Source: Timema cristinae (lineage: Eukaryota; Arthropoda; Insecta; Phasmatodea; Timematidae). Taken from it: a DNA stretch of 64,000 nucleotides. Location of the stretch: positions 286,001 to 350,000 of the forward strand of contig JBCFYV010000012.1 of the NCBI GenBank assembly GCA_039000515.1, in the 5' to 3' direction. How positions within the stretch are numbered: position 1 is the stretch's first letter; each line of letters starts with the position of its first letter. A program made the position numbers and the translations under genes. Shown one piece after another: positions 25,458-37,335 of this stretch. The notes beneath the pieces were generated by a model. The model had not been told where the DNA came from. It did not search any database and saw nothing but the letters and a program-made list of their open reading frames with translations.

Positions 25458-26797
25458 CGAGGGTCATCCAGAAAGTAAGGTTACAAGGGGTCCTAAGGTC
25501 TGGGGAAATTTTTTGTTTCAAATTTGGCACACCTGACGTGTAGGGGGGATCTTAACGGTCAGTTTGTTTGGTCCCGCGTGTTTGTCGGCCATTTTTTTCA
25601 GTCACAGTAAATTCTTCCTATGGAGAGGTCGTCGCGCGCTCCCGCCACCTCCCGTCCGTGCGAGATCCGCGCGGTCATCCGTTTTTTGACTTTGCAGAAC
25701 AATACCGCCGCGAATATCCATCGAAGCTCGTGGAAGTTTATGGTAGTGATGTGATGAGTCGACAACATGTCACGAAGTGGGTTAGGTTGTTCAGAGAAGG
25801 CCGTACTGATACTCACGACGAGGCAAGGAGTGGGAGACCATCAGTGATTTCAGACGAACTTGTGCGAAAAATTGAAGAACAAGTGCGAAATGACCGCCGT
25901 GTGACGCTTGATGACCTTCACGAAAAATTCCCTGACATTTCTAGAAGTCTCCTTGGTGATATTGTGTCGGAAAAACTTGGTTACAAGAAGTTGTGTGCGA
26001 GATGGGTGCCCAGAATGCTCACACCGGAGCACTGTCAAAATCGCGTCACCACCGCGCGTGAATTTTTGGATCGTTTTGTACAGGAGGGAGAAGCTTTTCT
26101 GGACTCTATCGTGACAGGGGATGAGACGTGGGTGTGTCACTACACCCCAGAGACCAAAAGACAATCACTTCAGTGGCGTCATTCATCTTCCCCAGCCACC
26201 AAAAAGTTCAAGACAACCCATTCAGCCTTAAAAGTCATGGCATCTGTTTTTTGGGACCGTAAGGGCGTCCTTTTGGTGGATTTTATGCCCAAAGGGACTA
26301 CCATTAATGCAGAGGCTTACTGCAATACCCTAAAAAAACTCAGAAGAGCCATTCAGAACCGCAGAAGGGGAATGCTGACCCGGGGAGTCAGCCTCCTGCA
26401 TGACAACGCCAGGCCCCACACCGCGCGAGTTTCACAGGAGCTGCTGACATCATTTGGATGGGATATTGTCACCCACCCACCCTATTCACCCGACTTGGCG
26501 CCTTCGGACTATCACCTTTTCACTAAACTAAAGGAGTTTTTGGGTGGGAAACGTTTTTTCCAACAATCAGGAGGTCGAGGAAGCTGTGAAGAAGTGGCTG
26601 AAAGAGTTGGTGGCAGAGGTCTATGACACTGGCATACAAAAGCTGGTGCCCCGACTACAGAAATGTCTTGATCTCGACGGCGATTATGTTGAAAAATAGT
26701 ATAATATATTTTTGAAGTATCCTGTGAGTTTCAATTAAATACAAGCATTTTTCGATTCTAAATAAATGTCGTAACCTTACTTTCTGGATGGCCCTCG
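25458..26797 (+). mobile_element. mariner transposon, structurally complete, 1340 bp
   Basis: The 27-bp terminal inverted repeats, CGAGGGTCATCCAGAAAGTA plus AGGTTAC on the left and its complement on the right, match at 26 of 27 positions. They are flanked by TA dinucleotides (25456-25457 and 26798-26799), the Tc1/mariner target duplication. The interior carries one mariner transposase reading frame broken by two single-base shifts. The length is typical for a mariner. Confidence 0.95.
25620..26699 (+). pseudogene. mariner transposase with two compensating frameshifts
   Basis: This cut-and-paste transposase has a DD34D catalytic triad: TGDETW (first Asp), HDNARPH (second) and LAPSDYH (third, exactly 34 residues after the second). 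The WVPRMLTPEH motif of mariners and the helix-turn-helix segment VMSRQHVTKW are also present. The best start is ATG 25620 rather than the upstream TTG-initiated frame, because residues from 25620 give the N-terminal IRAVIRFL pattern. That frame is lost by a 1-base deletion near 25720-25730 and continues in another frame. A 1-base insertion in the T run at about 26551-26557 then moves the last 48 or so codons back to the first frame, ending at TAG 26697. The central catalytic part is intact. Confidence 0.9.
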
Positions 26798-26863
26798 TAT
26801 ATCAAATTAACATCATTGAGTGTTCTCACTTAGTATGATATTAAAAAAAAGTTGGTCAGTTTG

Positions 26864-26890
26864 ACCCATACCATACCATACCATACCAGT
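26864..26890. repeat. (CCATA)n microsatellite
   Basis: About five tandem CCATA units. Confidence 0.8.
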
Positions 26891-26975
26891 TATGTGACAC
26901 AAATCCACCATACCAACTAAGGGTAAAAATATATTTATCATGTTATTAAGTTGTTTTACTTAATTAATTTAGAAT

Positions 26976-27210
26976 TGCGTCTTACTACCTTTTCAGGTTA
27001 TACGCTTAAGTACTAATTATGCTAATGAGTTAGGGATTGGGAAGTTTGAATTTAGAGGAAGTTAACCCGCATTTGTGTGGAGGGAGAGTGGAAAACCATT
27101 TAAGGAAAACCACCTCCTAGTTCACCCGATCGAGATTCTAATCTCTATCTCACCACCCTTGGCAATCTAGCTCAACACAAAACTAGCAGTTTTAGTTAAT
27201 ACTATAAATT
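26976..27210 (-). repeat. Full-length-like SINE copy
   Basis: On the minus strand it has a head (ACTAGTTTTGTGTTGAGCTA-like), a B-box-like GATTAGAATCTCGATCGGG, GGAGGTGGTTTTCCTTAAAT, a CCACTCTCCCTCCACACAAA block, and the 3' end GTATAACCTGAAAAGGTAGT then AAGACGC. It gives the element order: tRNA-like head, body, conserved tail. Confidence 0.7.
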
Positions 27211-28074
27211 AATGTGATAATTTAAAAAAATTATAGGTTTTCAAAACTTATTTAAGTAGGTTACTATGAATTTTTTTTTAACCAATCAATGACTATGGGA
27301 AAAAAATCTTCTCAAGCCAAATGAAAAAAGAAAATTTTATGGTAGTAAATATAAAAAAGTAATCCCAAGCCTAAGAAAGAAGCTGTATTTCTCCCAAAGT
27401 AAGTATTAAATTTTAACGCAAATTAAACTCTAATAATAAAACAAACTTTCAGTTAAATTATTATAAAAATTTTCTTACTACATTTTACCATCATATTTAC
27501 ATCAAAAACATTTTACAGATTATTTCTACATTTAATAAACTAATGTCTAAGCTACAAATGTCATCTTTAAAAATTATATATGTAATTGGTAGTTTTCCCA
27601 CATAAACAAAACATATTAATCTAAGAACCTTCTGTTATGTATGTCTGTAAAAACATGTGGGTGTTTGTGTGTTTATTAATAAATCATATTGTGCATAACA
27701 TTACCAAGTATAAAAATATACCTTGACCACCACCCTTTTTCATTTACACAGAAACAAGCAAAAACCTTGTTTAGTTAACCTAATAATTTGTTTGTTATTA
27801 CTGAATATAAATTCAACCGACTTTGTCTCTTGAATCATTGAAGTAATATAAACAAAAAAAAGCTTTTATTCAATAAACCACTTAGTATTATTAAATAATC
27901 TTGATTTGGTCCTATAAACATGTCAACAACATAATTCACCTTTCTCTCAAAGCATTAGAACAGAATCAAATTAATGTTCTTTGAAAAGGGAAATGTATTT
28001 TATTAGATCTGATCTACACAGAAAACAATTCACTTACTAAACTTTTCATTATGTTAGAAAAAAATTGGCAGCTG
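27211..28074. other. AT-rich sequence, no gene seen
   Basis: No coding or repeat feature was recognised. Confidence 0.5.
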
Positions 28075-28092
28075 TAGACTATCATGATTTTT

Positions 28093-28218
28093 ATTACTCA
28101 GGAAAAACCACCTCCGGTTCACCCGGGCGAGATTCAAACCTCGATCTCCCCGCCCTCGGCAGTCTAGCTCAACATGAAACTAGCGCGTTAGCAAACTACA
28201 CCACCGAGGCGGGAACTG
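28093..28218 (-). repeat. SINE head with clear tRNA-like A and B boxes
   Basis: On the minus strand: CCTCGGTGGTGTAGTTTGCT (A box), AACGCGCTAG, then GAGGTTTGAATCTCGCCC (B box), then GGAGGTGGTTTTTCC. These are the internal RNA polymerase III promoter elements expected of a tRNA-derived SINE. It is the best-preserved head in the window; the body is truncated at the A-rich junction. Confidence 0.75.
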
Positions 28219-28599
28219 CATATAGAGAATGGTGCTCCACTTCATATTCATGTGTTTTCCAAACTATTTTATAGAATAAAAGTAAGAAAGAAAATATGGT
28301 TTTACGTTAAAAAAGGTGTTGTAAAAATGTTGGTGGTGCCTGGCCCCTATGGCCTGCTTAACTGATTTTGATTGTAAAATGTTCAACGTAAATATTTTGC
28401 TATGATAATCATAATAAAGCTAGCTAGTAAAAAATTTATATCAGGATTTGAAACCTTTTAGGGCTTCTTCTCGCATAAACTTTATTGTGGTGCTCTTTTT
28501 GTTTTTAATATTTTAAAAAACCGGCTTCTTTGGCTGCAAGTTCTATTGTGATGCCCTTTTTGTATTTAATATTTTCAAAAACCTGCTTTTTTTTGGCCG

Positions 28600-28830
28600 C
28601 ATATTCTACGGCGCTACTCTTGCAATAGACTATACTGCCGAAGATCGGGAGATTAGGGTTGAATCTCGGTGAGGTGTATTGAGGGTGTTTTTTCCTAAAG
28701 GGTTTTCCACTCTCCCACCATGAAAAGGTGTGTTTACTTCCTCTAATTCAACCTTCCTAACCCCTTTCATATTAGAGTAATTAATGAGTACATAGGTGAA
28801 CACATAGTAAGATGCAGTGCTAAAAATTCA
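28600..28830 (+). repeat. SINE copy (body and 3' end)
   Basis: GGTTGAATCTCGGTGAGGTG (B box), TATTGAGGGTGTTTTTTCCT, CACTCTCCCACCATGAAAAG, CAACCTTCCTAACCCCTTTC and the end GGTGAACACATAGTAAGATG then CAGTGCTAA. It is one of the clearest family members. Confidence 0.75.
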
Positions 28831-29364
28831 CTAACAATATTTCTTGTAAATTTGATTTTGATCATGTAGGTTTTCATGTTCCCCATTGGACCTCTTGTAG
28901 TCCAAAATTATTTTTTCTCAATAACTCTTAGGTGAGCCATTGTATCCATAGCGCCATTTCTAGGTTTGTTTAATTTGATTTTTATCACGAAAGAAAAACC
29001 ATACTCAAGAGTTATTTAAAGAACTCCCCTATCATTAATTTACCCATCAAGTAAAATTACATTATTTTTTTTGCTGCTTTTTGTTTTTTTATCTTTTAAA
29101 TGATGCCAATGTTTTTTGAATGCTTATGCTTTTACTACTCCTAATTTATCAAATTTTTATCAGGATTTACTTTTTTCTATTATTTAGTAACTATTTATGT
29201 AGGTATGATTATGTATTTAGTTATGATTGTTTATTTTATTTTATTATACATAACTATGCTCACACGTCGGGTACTTAAGCGTTTTTCAGTGCTGGCCTGT
29301 TATAGGTTTCACGTTTGTTGTGCACTATAATAAACTAATTTGAAATAAAAATAATATCTTAATC

Positions 29365-32335
29365 TTGTCATGATGGGGAGGCTTGTGCGCCTAAGGGATC
29401 CTGTGAGCTATGCTGGTGGGAGCATAAGCTTCTGGTAGGGCCACCTAAACTGGATAGGGCAATTGTTATAAGCCAGACTAAGAGAGAGACCCCAGTGCTC
29501 CAGGATGGCGTTTGAGCATTGAACCAACTGCACATCTCGTAAAAAAAACCTATTGCTTGAAAATGCTCACATATATATAGCTCAGACTGGACAGGGTATA
29601 AACGGATCAATAAACAGGATACGACAAAAAGGACTGAGATTAGCTACATGGAATATAACAACATTAAATGCTCCAGGATCAGTAACAACCCTCAATGAGG
29701 AACTTTGGAAGTATCTCATGTATCTATCAGCACTGCAAGAAACTAGGTAGAGGGAATAAGGTATGAACTACATTTACTACAGTATATTTCACACTGGAAC
29801 AAAGCAAGTAAGTGCTTGTTAGGTACAGGAATAGCCATCAAGAACAATGTAGTTGATAATGTATTTAAGTTTGAGACAATCAAATGTAGAGTGTGTTACA
29901 TTGGATTTAAAGCAAAATTAAAAACTATATCTGTCATTGCTCTTCATCTTCTGACCGAAGACAAGGAAGATGAAGAAAAATATGTATTTTATGAAATCAA
30001 AGGAGGGCTATACGATAGTTTACCGCACTATGGTATGAAACTGATTATAGGAGATGTAAATGTGAAGATAGGAAAAGTCTGTGTGTATGGAAAATAAGGG
30101 CCAACATGCACTACATGAAGAAACAAACAATGATAGGTTGAAACTAGCAACTCTTGTAAAGGCTAAAATCCTAAGAATTATTAGCGCAGTGTTTCTACAC
30201 AAGAAACTTCACCTAGGTGCATGGAGCTCACCAAATGGTAATTTACATGTTTTAGTTGACATGATATGCAAGAAACAAGGGTAGTATGAGGTGCAGAAAA
30301 GAAGTGATCATTACCTAATTCTAGTCTAAGTTTAGCAAAGAATAAACAGAGTTTTTACAAATAAAGAGACAAAGAACTGCAATATAGATAATAAGTTGTT
30401 TAGTGAGAAAGACAAGCAAGAAGCCTTTGCTGTAGATGTGAAAAACAAGTTTGAAGCTCTGCATGAGGGTATAAGGGAATTGAGTATTTGAGAGGTTTAA
30501 AAGATGAGCATAAAAGGAGCAGAAGTGCACTTGAAAAATAATAAAAGGAAGGGTATGGGTAAAATATGTTACAATTAAATGTGTGCGCAGGCTGTATAGA
30601 AAAGAAAGCAGACACCAGATGCTAAGAAATAGTAATGATTGATACAAAGAATAGTATAAAAATGTATAAAGAAAAACTCAATAAACTTTAGGGAAAAAAA
30701 AATGTATATTCATAAACATACAGCTGATAAAAGCAGAAGAAGATAAAAATGGGAACAACACAAAGACTTTTGCAGATGCATTTGGATTCTGCAAAAAGGG
30801 TTATGTTTCAAGGGCGGTGATAGTGGAAGATAAAAATGGAAACTTAGTAGCATGAGAATATGAGAGCTTTACTGTCTGGAAATATTACTTTGCAGAGTTA
30901 TTGAACAATCTGTAGAGGAGGAGGTAATTGAGGAAAGGGGAATATTTAAAAATGTACAACCTGAGGTTGAAGATGGTATCAAACAAGCCATAAAACATTT
31001 AAAAACAAAGCCCCGAGTACAGTTTACATCAGAATTGAACTAATAATGCAAGGTGTAATAGCAGTTTTGGAGTCATTGCCCAGGATGATTAGGAGAACAT
31101 GGAGAGAAGAAAGAATGCCTTAATAATGGGATGAAGCAGTGATTTGTTCAATATACAAAAAACAAGTGTAAAAATTATAGGGGTATACCACTATTCTGTA
31201 GTGCTTATAAGGTTTTCTCATAAATTTTATTGCAAAAATTCAAACTGTACATTAAAGAAAATATTTAAGGATGACACCAAGCAGAATTTTGTAAAGGAAT
31301 GTCAACCATGGACCAGATGTTCATAATTAGATAGATTATTAGTAGGGCATGGAAATACAATAATACTAATATCGTACAACCCAAATGGGTACTAAGATGT
31401 GGTGCTAAAAACATAAAAAAATAAGATTGTGCACTCTCTGTTTATTGATTAAAAAAAAGCATATGAAAGTGTAAAAAGATATAAAATGTGAGAAATTATT
31501 GAAGAAGCAGGAATACTGCTTAACTTTAATAGACTAACCCAAATTTGCACAGATAATATAAAATTTAAAGTGATGGTATAGCGAAGGCAGGGGGATTTTA
31601 CTTCACCCAATTTGTTTTAACTTAATACGAGAAAATGCACTTGAAAAGAATTTCCTCAATGGATACAAGATTTTGGCCTGGTGTGAAAATAAAAGTACTG
31701 GCTTTTGTGGATGATATTGTGGTATTAGGAGTTATAGAAAATAAATTAAAAAAGCAGCAGCTGCATTGACAGACAAAGCATGCAAAGTGGGATTTTAATA
31801 AATCAAGAAAAATCCAGATAGATGCACGACTATAAAGAGAGAACCAGGAGAAAATGTAATCTCAGCAGTTGGAGGAATAAAGTTTGAGAAAGTTAGATCC
31901 TTTACGTATTTTGGAACTATAGTAAATGAAAACAACATGGAGGGGGAGACATTGGCTCGGATACAAGCTGCAAATAAATATTTCTACACGTTAAATAATA
32001 TTTTCACTACAAAGATAGTATCTAGAAGAATGAAAGAGAATATAAAACCATATTAAGACCGGTGTTACTCTATAGATCTGAAGTGTGGACATTAAGCAAA
32101 CAAATGTGGAATTAGGAATTAATAAAAATGTTGAGATGCATGATCCTTTTAAAGAAGCAGACAGTAGAGCAGCAATAAAATGGAATGTATTGAGAAGGGA
32201 GAAGTTGTACCTAGTAAAACCAAAGGAAAGAAGGAAGGCCACTGGGAGATCATATGTGTTATCAAGCTACCAGATAATGCCGCCAATAGTATGCACACTC
32301 ATACAATGTTACTACGTTGTGAAATAGCTCAATAG
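29365..32335 (+). mobile_element. Near full-length RTE-like LINE, many frameshifts
   Basis: The order on the + strand is a GC-richer leader (29365-29610), an AP-endonuclease domain (about 29610-30100) and a reverse transcriptase (about 30780-32060). The total of about 3 kb, with endonuclease and RT in one ORF, fits RTE-type LINEs. In the endonuclease, LRLATWNITTLN, LQETR and LIIGDVNVK are recognisable. In the RT, the catalytic box FVDD sits at about 31704-31715, and the thumb reads RSFTYFGTIVNEN, then ARIQAANKYFYTLNN, then VLLYRSEVWTLSKQ. More than ten stops or shifts break it. The 3' end is not sharply defined. Confidence 0.75.
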
Positions 32336-32699
32336 GCTGACACGCTACTCACTTATCTTCTCTTAAAGCTAATACGGGTACACATACCCCTCAAACATGT
32401 GTGAGTGGTACCACACTTGTATGGAGCTTTAAACTACTTATATCCTACCAACTTTCAGCTCATAAGGATTATAATACCATCCCAACTGAAGTGCAATAAT
32501 TTTGATCATGATCTTTCTTTATTCCTTACAAACATACATTTTTATTTGTTTGTCTCTTGAATTAAGATTGATCTTTAGCACCTTTGATTGGGTATAACTA
32601 CTCTCCACCTTCCCCAAAAAAGATTTTCGATGGAAGGTGCTTTGTTGAGATGATATTTTCCAGCAGTCACAATATATTTGGATTAGTTAATTATTTAAA

Positions 32700-32835
32700 T
32701 TAACTGAATTGGCTGGCATAAGGCACCAGGCTCTCAGTAGACTGATTTCTGGTGACAAAGGAGGTCGAGGTTTAAATCTTGGCCAGGACGTGTGTTGTAC
32801 CAATGCAAATGTTGGTACACTTTATCTAAACTAAC
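32700..32835 (+). repeat. Degenerate SINE head
   Basis: GGCACCAGGCTCTCAGTAGA is followed by GGAGGTCGAGGTTTAAATCT (B-box-like) and TGGCCAGG. It is tRNA-like but diverged. Confidence 0.35.
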
Positions 32836-33188
32836 ATACCCCCATTTTAAAACCTTTGATCAAACTGATGATAATCTTGATCAAAATAATATTATAAAAT
32901 AAAATAGCATCTAGTTTTCGGTAATACTCTTGATTGAAGAACAACAAAGAGAAGCTCTAGAACCTTTTTTCTTAACTGTAGGAATTGTTTGTTTAATTAT
33001 TTATAGTAGTAAAGAAATGATTAAAACTTTTATTATTGTAAAATATCTAGATAAAGTATTTGTTTGAAAAGTAGTTTTTATTAATACAAACTTGATTTTT
33101 GTCCATTGTTGAACTATGAAAACTTAAATAGTAACACTTTACACCAAAACTAGTAAATAATTGTAATTACATGAATGTCCACATAGTT

Positions 33189-33715
33189 CTGGATCTGGGT
33201 ACACATCTTTAGGGAAGTTTGAGTAAAGATACATTTTTTGCTGGTATACTTAGGGGAGGTTATAAGGATGATTTTTCACTTGGGTGTTTTTTTCGCAACC
33301 TCGTATATTTTTCGAAATTACGTCATCAAAGATGGCAGAATTTTGTCAGGATAACAAAATGATTTTTTGAAAATAGTGCCGAACTATGTCAGTTATGAAA
33401 AAAAAAAAAAAGAGTATTTCTTTGTTCACCACGTCATTTCTGACAAATTAACTCTTTTGCATTTTCTCTATACGTTGCATAGTTTTCGATAAATTGGCGC
33501 CGGAAGGTGTTAATGCCGCAGCACTCGCAGGAATAACAAAATGGTTTCTCTGATATAGCATTGACATTATGAGGGTTACGCAAAAATGTTAAGAGTACTG
33601 ATTTGTTCACCACATTGTTCCCGACAAATTACCACTCTTGAATTGTCTCTCTACAACACATAGGTCTCAAGAAATGGTGCCTGAATGTGCTAATGCCGCA
33701 GCACTTGCTGCTTTT
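33189..33715. repeat. Left terminal inverted repeat of the long-TIR transposon
   Basis: It pairs with 36665-37172 in inverted orientation. Within it, ACAAATTAACTCTTTTGC to CGCAGCACTCG and ACAAATTACCACTCTTGAA to CGCAGCACTTG are two direct subrepeats. Confidence 0.8.
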
Positions 33716-34049
33716 GAAAATGTCGAAAAACTTTGTTATGTGGCAATTCTTTTAGTACTATCAAAGTTTTAAAAATGAAGGATTATAAAACAGTTATATT
33801 CGGATAAGTACTCTACAATATTAGTTTATTTTGAATAGATACCTCAGATATTTTTTATAATAAATCAATTCACACATAAAAGGGAAGGCAACTATTTTAC
33901 ATAAGGATTACTACCAATTAGGTTATATTAATGTTAAACAAGAGCAGGATTACCAAACGGTTTAGTCAGAGGAGTACACTACCTTAAGTAATTTTTGGGT
34001 TGATTTAAAAACCTTGGAAAAATTCCATTACTTAAACATGTGCATTTCT

Positions 34050-36528
34050 ACAGTCTTGGTTCTCTACACTTCTGTACTTACAAAATGAACAACCAGATAC
34101 TTAATTTTTTCTGCACATGCAAGATGATTTTGCTCACTTCAAACAAGAACAAGCACCAACAAAATCAGTTAGGCACCTTTCCATATTTTTCTGAGGTTTT
34201 GGAGTACTGTCCACTTCCTCAAAGCCAAAGTCCTGTGGATCTAAAGAGACAGATACATCATCAATACAATGCTGTGTAGGTATGTGGTGAAATAATCCCT
34301 CGTAAAGTGCCCTTTTACACACTTTTAGTTGAAGGTAAATCAGCAATGTCCATGTTATTATCATGGTGGAACAGCCATAATCTGGGTTGGTCTACAGCAA
34401 GTAAACGAGAACCCTTTCTTAACAAGGGCACTAAATATTCTTCAGCTGGTTTCAAACAATTTTCTATGTCTGTACAGTTACTAAACACTCCAAACTACAT
34501 CAAATATTTTGACAGATCACAAATTGAGTGCTGATATTTTGTTCTAAACCTAATTGTATAGTCACCACCAGACAATACGTGACTAGCTGAAATCATAAAG
34601 CACATCTCCTGCCCTAAAGCCTTGTGAAGCTCATGAACAGCTAAGGTACACAAATTCACATTCACATTTCTTGTACACCTAATTGATGGAAGGTATTCAC
34701 TGCAACAGAGCAAGGCTTAGTATGTCTGTGTAAGTACTAACGAGAATGATTTTTTTGAAACCAATCTGGGCTCCTTGCTTTGCATGCACCTTCATTCGAA
34801 AATCTGCTTCCTGCATGGAGAAATATTTAAGTTCAGGGTGATTTACTTCAACTGCATCGTGCACTGAGCTACAACTTACGGATAAGGAACCATCAATCTC
34901 TCCCGAAAACGCACTAAACATATTATGAATAATGCTAATTTGGTTTTGTGTGACGGTTATTTCGGAAAGTTTGTCATAAACTGCTGCAACAATAGTTTAT
35001 TCCTTGATTATGGCCAGAAGGTCTTGAGTTGAATTAGTAGTGGAACATTCTCTAAAATCTCGGCGATATCTAAAACTGTTGCATTCTTTTGCCGGAGTGG
35101 TCTCTCAAAATCTTCAGGTGAATTCAAATTATCACTATCATGTAATATAATTATCACTAAGCTACTGCTTACTCCAGAGACATATCAGATGAATGCCACA
35201 AGAGTCTTGCCAAATGTATCTTTATAAGTTATCAAAACCTTCCTTAAGGAGTTCATTACATCGAAAATGAAGTATGGACCAAGAGTACCGGACTTTCTAC
35301 ATGAGAAAGTTTGTTTTTAATTATTTCAGAACCATACTGTTTTGAGGTTTTATTAAAAGTTTATCATCAAATAGCATACAATTGTTTAATATTTAATATC
35401 TCAAGAGCTCTTGAACATCAAATCCTCGATCCTGTGTTATCTGACTCCTTTGTGATGAGTTGGAAGAGGCTTTTTTCAGTTTCTTTTTGGAAACTGCAGG
35501 TTTTCCTTGGCGAATGTCAAAAGCTAGCATACTTTACACATTGTACTTGACAAGCTCATTGATTTGATTGAGTTGTGATAGGTGCGGTGCTTTACATATT
35601 ATTACCAATATGAATTATATCCAGGATTTTAGTCTTAGCATTAAATTATGTAGAGGGTTGTCAGTGTTTTCAAAGGGATTCCTCTTTTCCAGGACATATT
35701 TCATTAGGGGTGTGCCAAGTTCACTTTTTCAATTCGAAGCAAACTCACATCAAATATATGAAATATTCTCGAAGCCGAATCAATTTTTGAATATTTTTTT
35801 AAAGTTATTTTATGCATGAAAAAATATAGTGTTGATATTTATATTACTTTTTGCACTAAAATTACTTGGGAAATGTTTTATTATATAATTTTTATAATAT
35901 TTTGTGTTACTTTGACAAATCAAGTTTTTATCACAACATGAAATTCAATTTCTTCAGATTTTTTCCATATAATGATTAATTTGTAATGCACAAAACAGCT
36001 CAGAATGTCTTTAATTCAACATAAATGAAGTAATTTTGCTTCCAAGATTTTTATTGGCGAAGCTTTGAAGCCAGAATTTATTTTGAAGTGAATTCGAAGC
36101 TGATGTTTGTTTCGAAGCCAAGTCGAAGTTTTGAAGCTTCGTACAGCCCCATATTTCATCATTATTTCAACAAGGTCTTAAACATTCTGAATTTGTTTTC
36201 TCGAAAACTCATGGTGAACACTTACATCCTCTGTAAATGTTATGGAATTGGTTACTTCTCTAAAAAATTGTTTATCATTAAGCGTTCATGATAGATTACC
36301 TCCCATTCAGCCACAAACTGCTTTTGTCTAGTGCTTCCTATTATTCCGGATGGACTTTTTTTGCAATCGGTTGATGGTCTGTTCAAGTGTCACTTCACAC
36401 GCAATGGCTGTAAAGTTGTGATTACCATGCTTCACAACATGTTTCCCTCTCATGAACAATTCAAACACTTGGGCAAGGTGAAATGAACTCCAGCGCAGAG
36501 AGTTCACACAGTCAAACACAGTGAACAT
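34050..36528 (-). pseudogene. Relic of a FEN/PIN-nuclease-like transposon protein
   Basis: Minus-strand fragments keep one protein order. An N-terminal part (36528-36328) reads LRWSSFHLAQVFELF, GKHVVKHGNHNFTAI and LEQTINRL. A central part (34921-34697) has EADFRMKVHAKQGA then LVSTYTDILSLALL. A C-terminal part (34713-34495) has LAVHELHKALGQEMC then SHVLSGGDYT. These match, as far as I can recall, a widespread multicopy metazoan protein whose intact members carry EADxRM, DTDVL and HALxGCDTT motifs. An Asp/Glu pattern of that type resembles FEN/PIN nucleases. The first Asp of the DTD box is Tyr-adjacent and degraded here, and many stops occur. A MITE splits the N-terminal part from the rest. Function of the family is inference. 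Confidence 0.55.
35705..36151. mobile_element. hAT-type MITE nested in the long-TIR transposon
   Basis: Ends are TAGGGGTGTGCC on the left and the complement of TGGGGCTGTACGAAGC on the right. Both are flanked by the exact 8-bp duplication TATTTCAT (35697-35704 and 36152-36159). Subterminal CGAAGC/GAAGCTT motifs recur. It is 447 bp and non-coding. The 8-bp duplication and termini indicate hAT-type mobilisation. Confidence 0.8.
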
Positions 36529-36664
36529 TGGCTCAAGTTTTTAAACTGTATCTAGGCGCACTTCCCAAAGTCCCTGACGATCAGACCTAATTAGGTTTTT
36601 CAGAAGCCCAAGCAATATCAGATACATATTCCAGTATTAAAAGTGTTCTGAAATTTTTCCTTCT

Positions 36665-37172
36665 TGTTAAACTGCTGCGGCACTAACAACTCCTGGCGCC
36701 ATTTTCTTCAAAACTATGTGACGTAGAGAAAAAAAAACAAGAGAGCTAATTTGTTGGTAACAATGTGGTAAACTAAAATATACCCTAATATATTTGCGTA
36801 ACTCACATAGTTTCATTGCTATATAATAGAAACAATTTTTTTATCCTGCGAGTGCTGCAATATTAACACCTTCCGGCACCATTTTATCGAAAACTATGTG
36901 ACATAGAGAAAAAATACAAAATATCTAATTTGTCGAAAATGATATGGTGAACAAAGAAATACTCTTAACATTTTTTCATAACTGGCATAGTCTTGGCGTG
37001 ATTTTCAAAAATTTATTTTGTTATCCTTAAAAAATTCTGCCATCGTTGATTACGTCATTTCCGGAAACTGTAACAGGTCATGGAAAAATCAGCCTTATAA
37101 CTCCCCATTAAGTATACCAACAATAAAATTCTCTATACTCAAACTTTCCTACAGAAGTGTACCCAGACCCTG
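36665..37172. repeat. Right terminal inverted repeat of the long-TIR transposon
   Basis: It is the inverted partner of 33189-33715. Landmarks are CTGCTGCGGCACTAACAA, CACCTTCCGGCACC, AATTCTGCCATCGTTGA, CTCAAACTTTCCT and GTGTACCCAGACCCTG. Confidence 0.8.
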
Positions 37173-37239
37173 GATTAATATAGAGCCGACCACGATTTAA
37201 TTATTTTAAATTAGTTGAATAGTTTAATATCTGGAAATG

Positions 37240-37335
37240 GGAATCGAACCAAAGTGAATAAAATAGCTTTTGTATTAATGTGCCAATGCCAGGGTAGAGC
37301 ATTGGCACACTAAACCAAGGATCAGGGCTTTTATA
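37240..37335 (+). repeat. tRNA-derived relic (tRNA-Lys-like) with hairpin
   Basis: GGTAGAGCATTGGCACACTA then AACCAAGGATCAGGGC and TTTTATACCTG follow the layout of a tRNA D arm, anticodon region and T arm, but the acceptor stem and canonical B box are missing. GTGCCAATGC (37280-37289) and GCATTGGCAC (37299-37308) form a perfect 10-bp stem. It is likely a SINE head or tRNA pseudogene. Confidence 0.35.

Larger units (their letters stand above)
33189..37172 (-). mobile_element. DNA transposon with ~500-bp terminal inverted repeats
   Basis: The left arm (about 33189-33715) and right arm (about 36665-37172) are inverted copies with moderate divergence. Shared blocks include TCTGGGTACAC, GAAGTTTGAGTA, GATGGCAGAATTTT, GCCGGAAGGTGTTAAT and GCAGCACTCGCAGGA. 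Each arm carries an internal imperfect duplication of about 190 bp (TTTGTTCACCA...GCCGCAGCACT twice in the left arm). The interior holds a minus-strand protein relic (34050-36528) and a younger hAT-type MITE (35705-36151). The outer ends look like CTGGATCTGGG / CAGGGTCTGGG; no convincing target-site duplication was found, so ends are good to within about 10 bp. Confidence 0.8.

Noticed and set aside
25568..25619. TTG-initiated extension of the mariner ORF
   Set aside because: The residues from 25620 in the other frame match the mariner N-terminus; the extension is the out-of-frame consequence of the nearby 1-base deletion.
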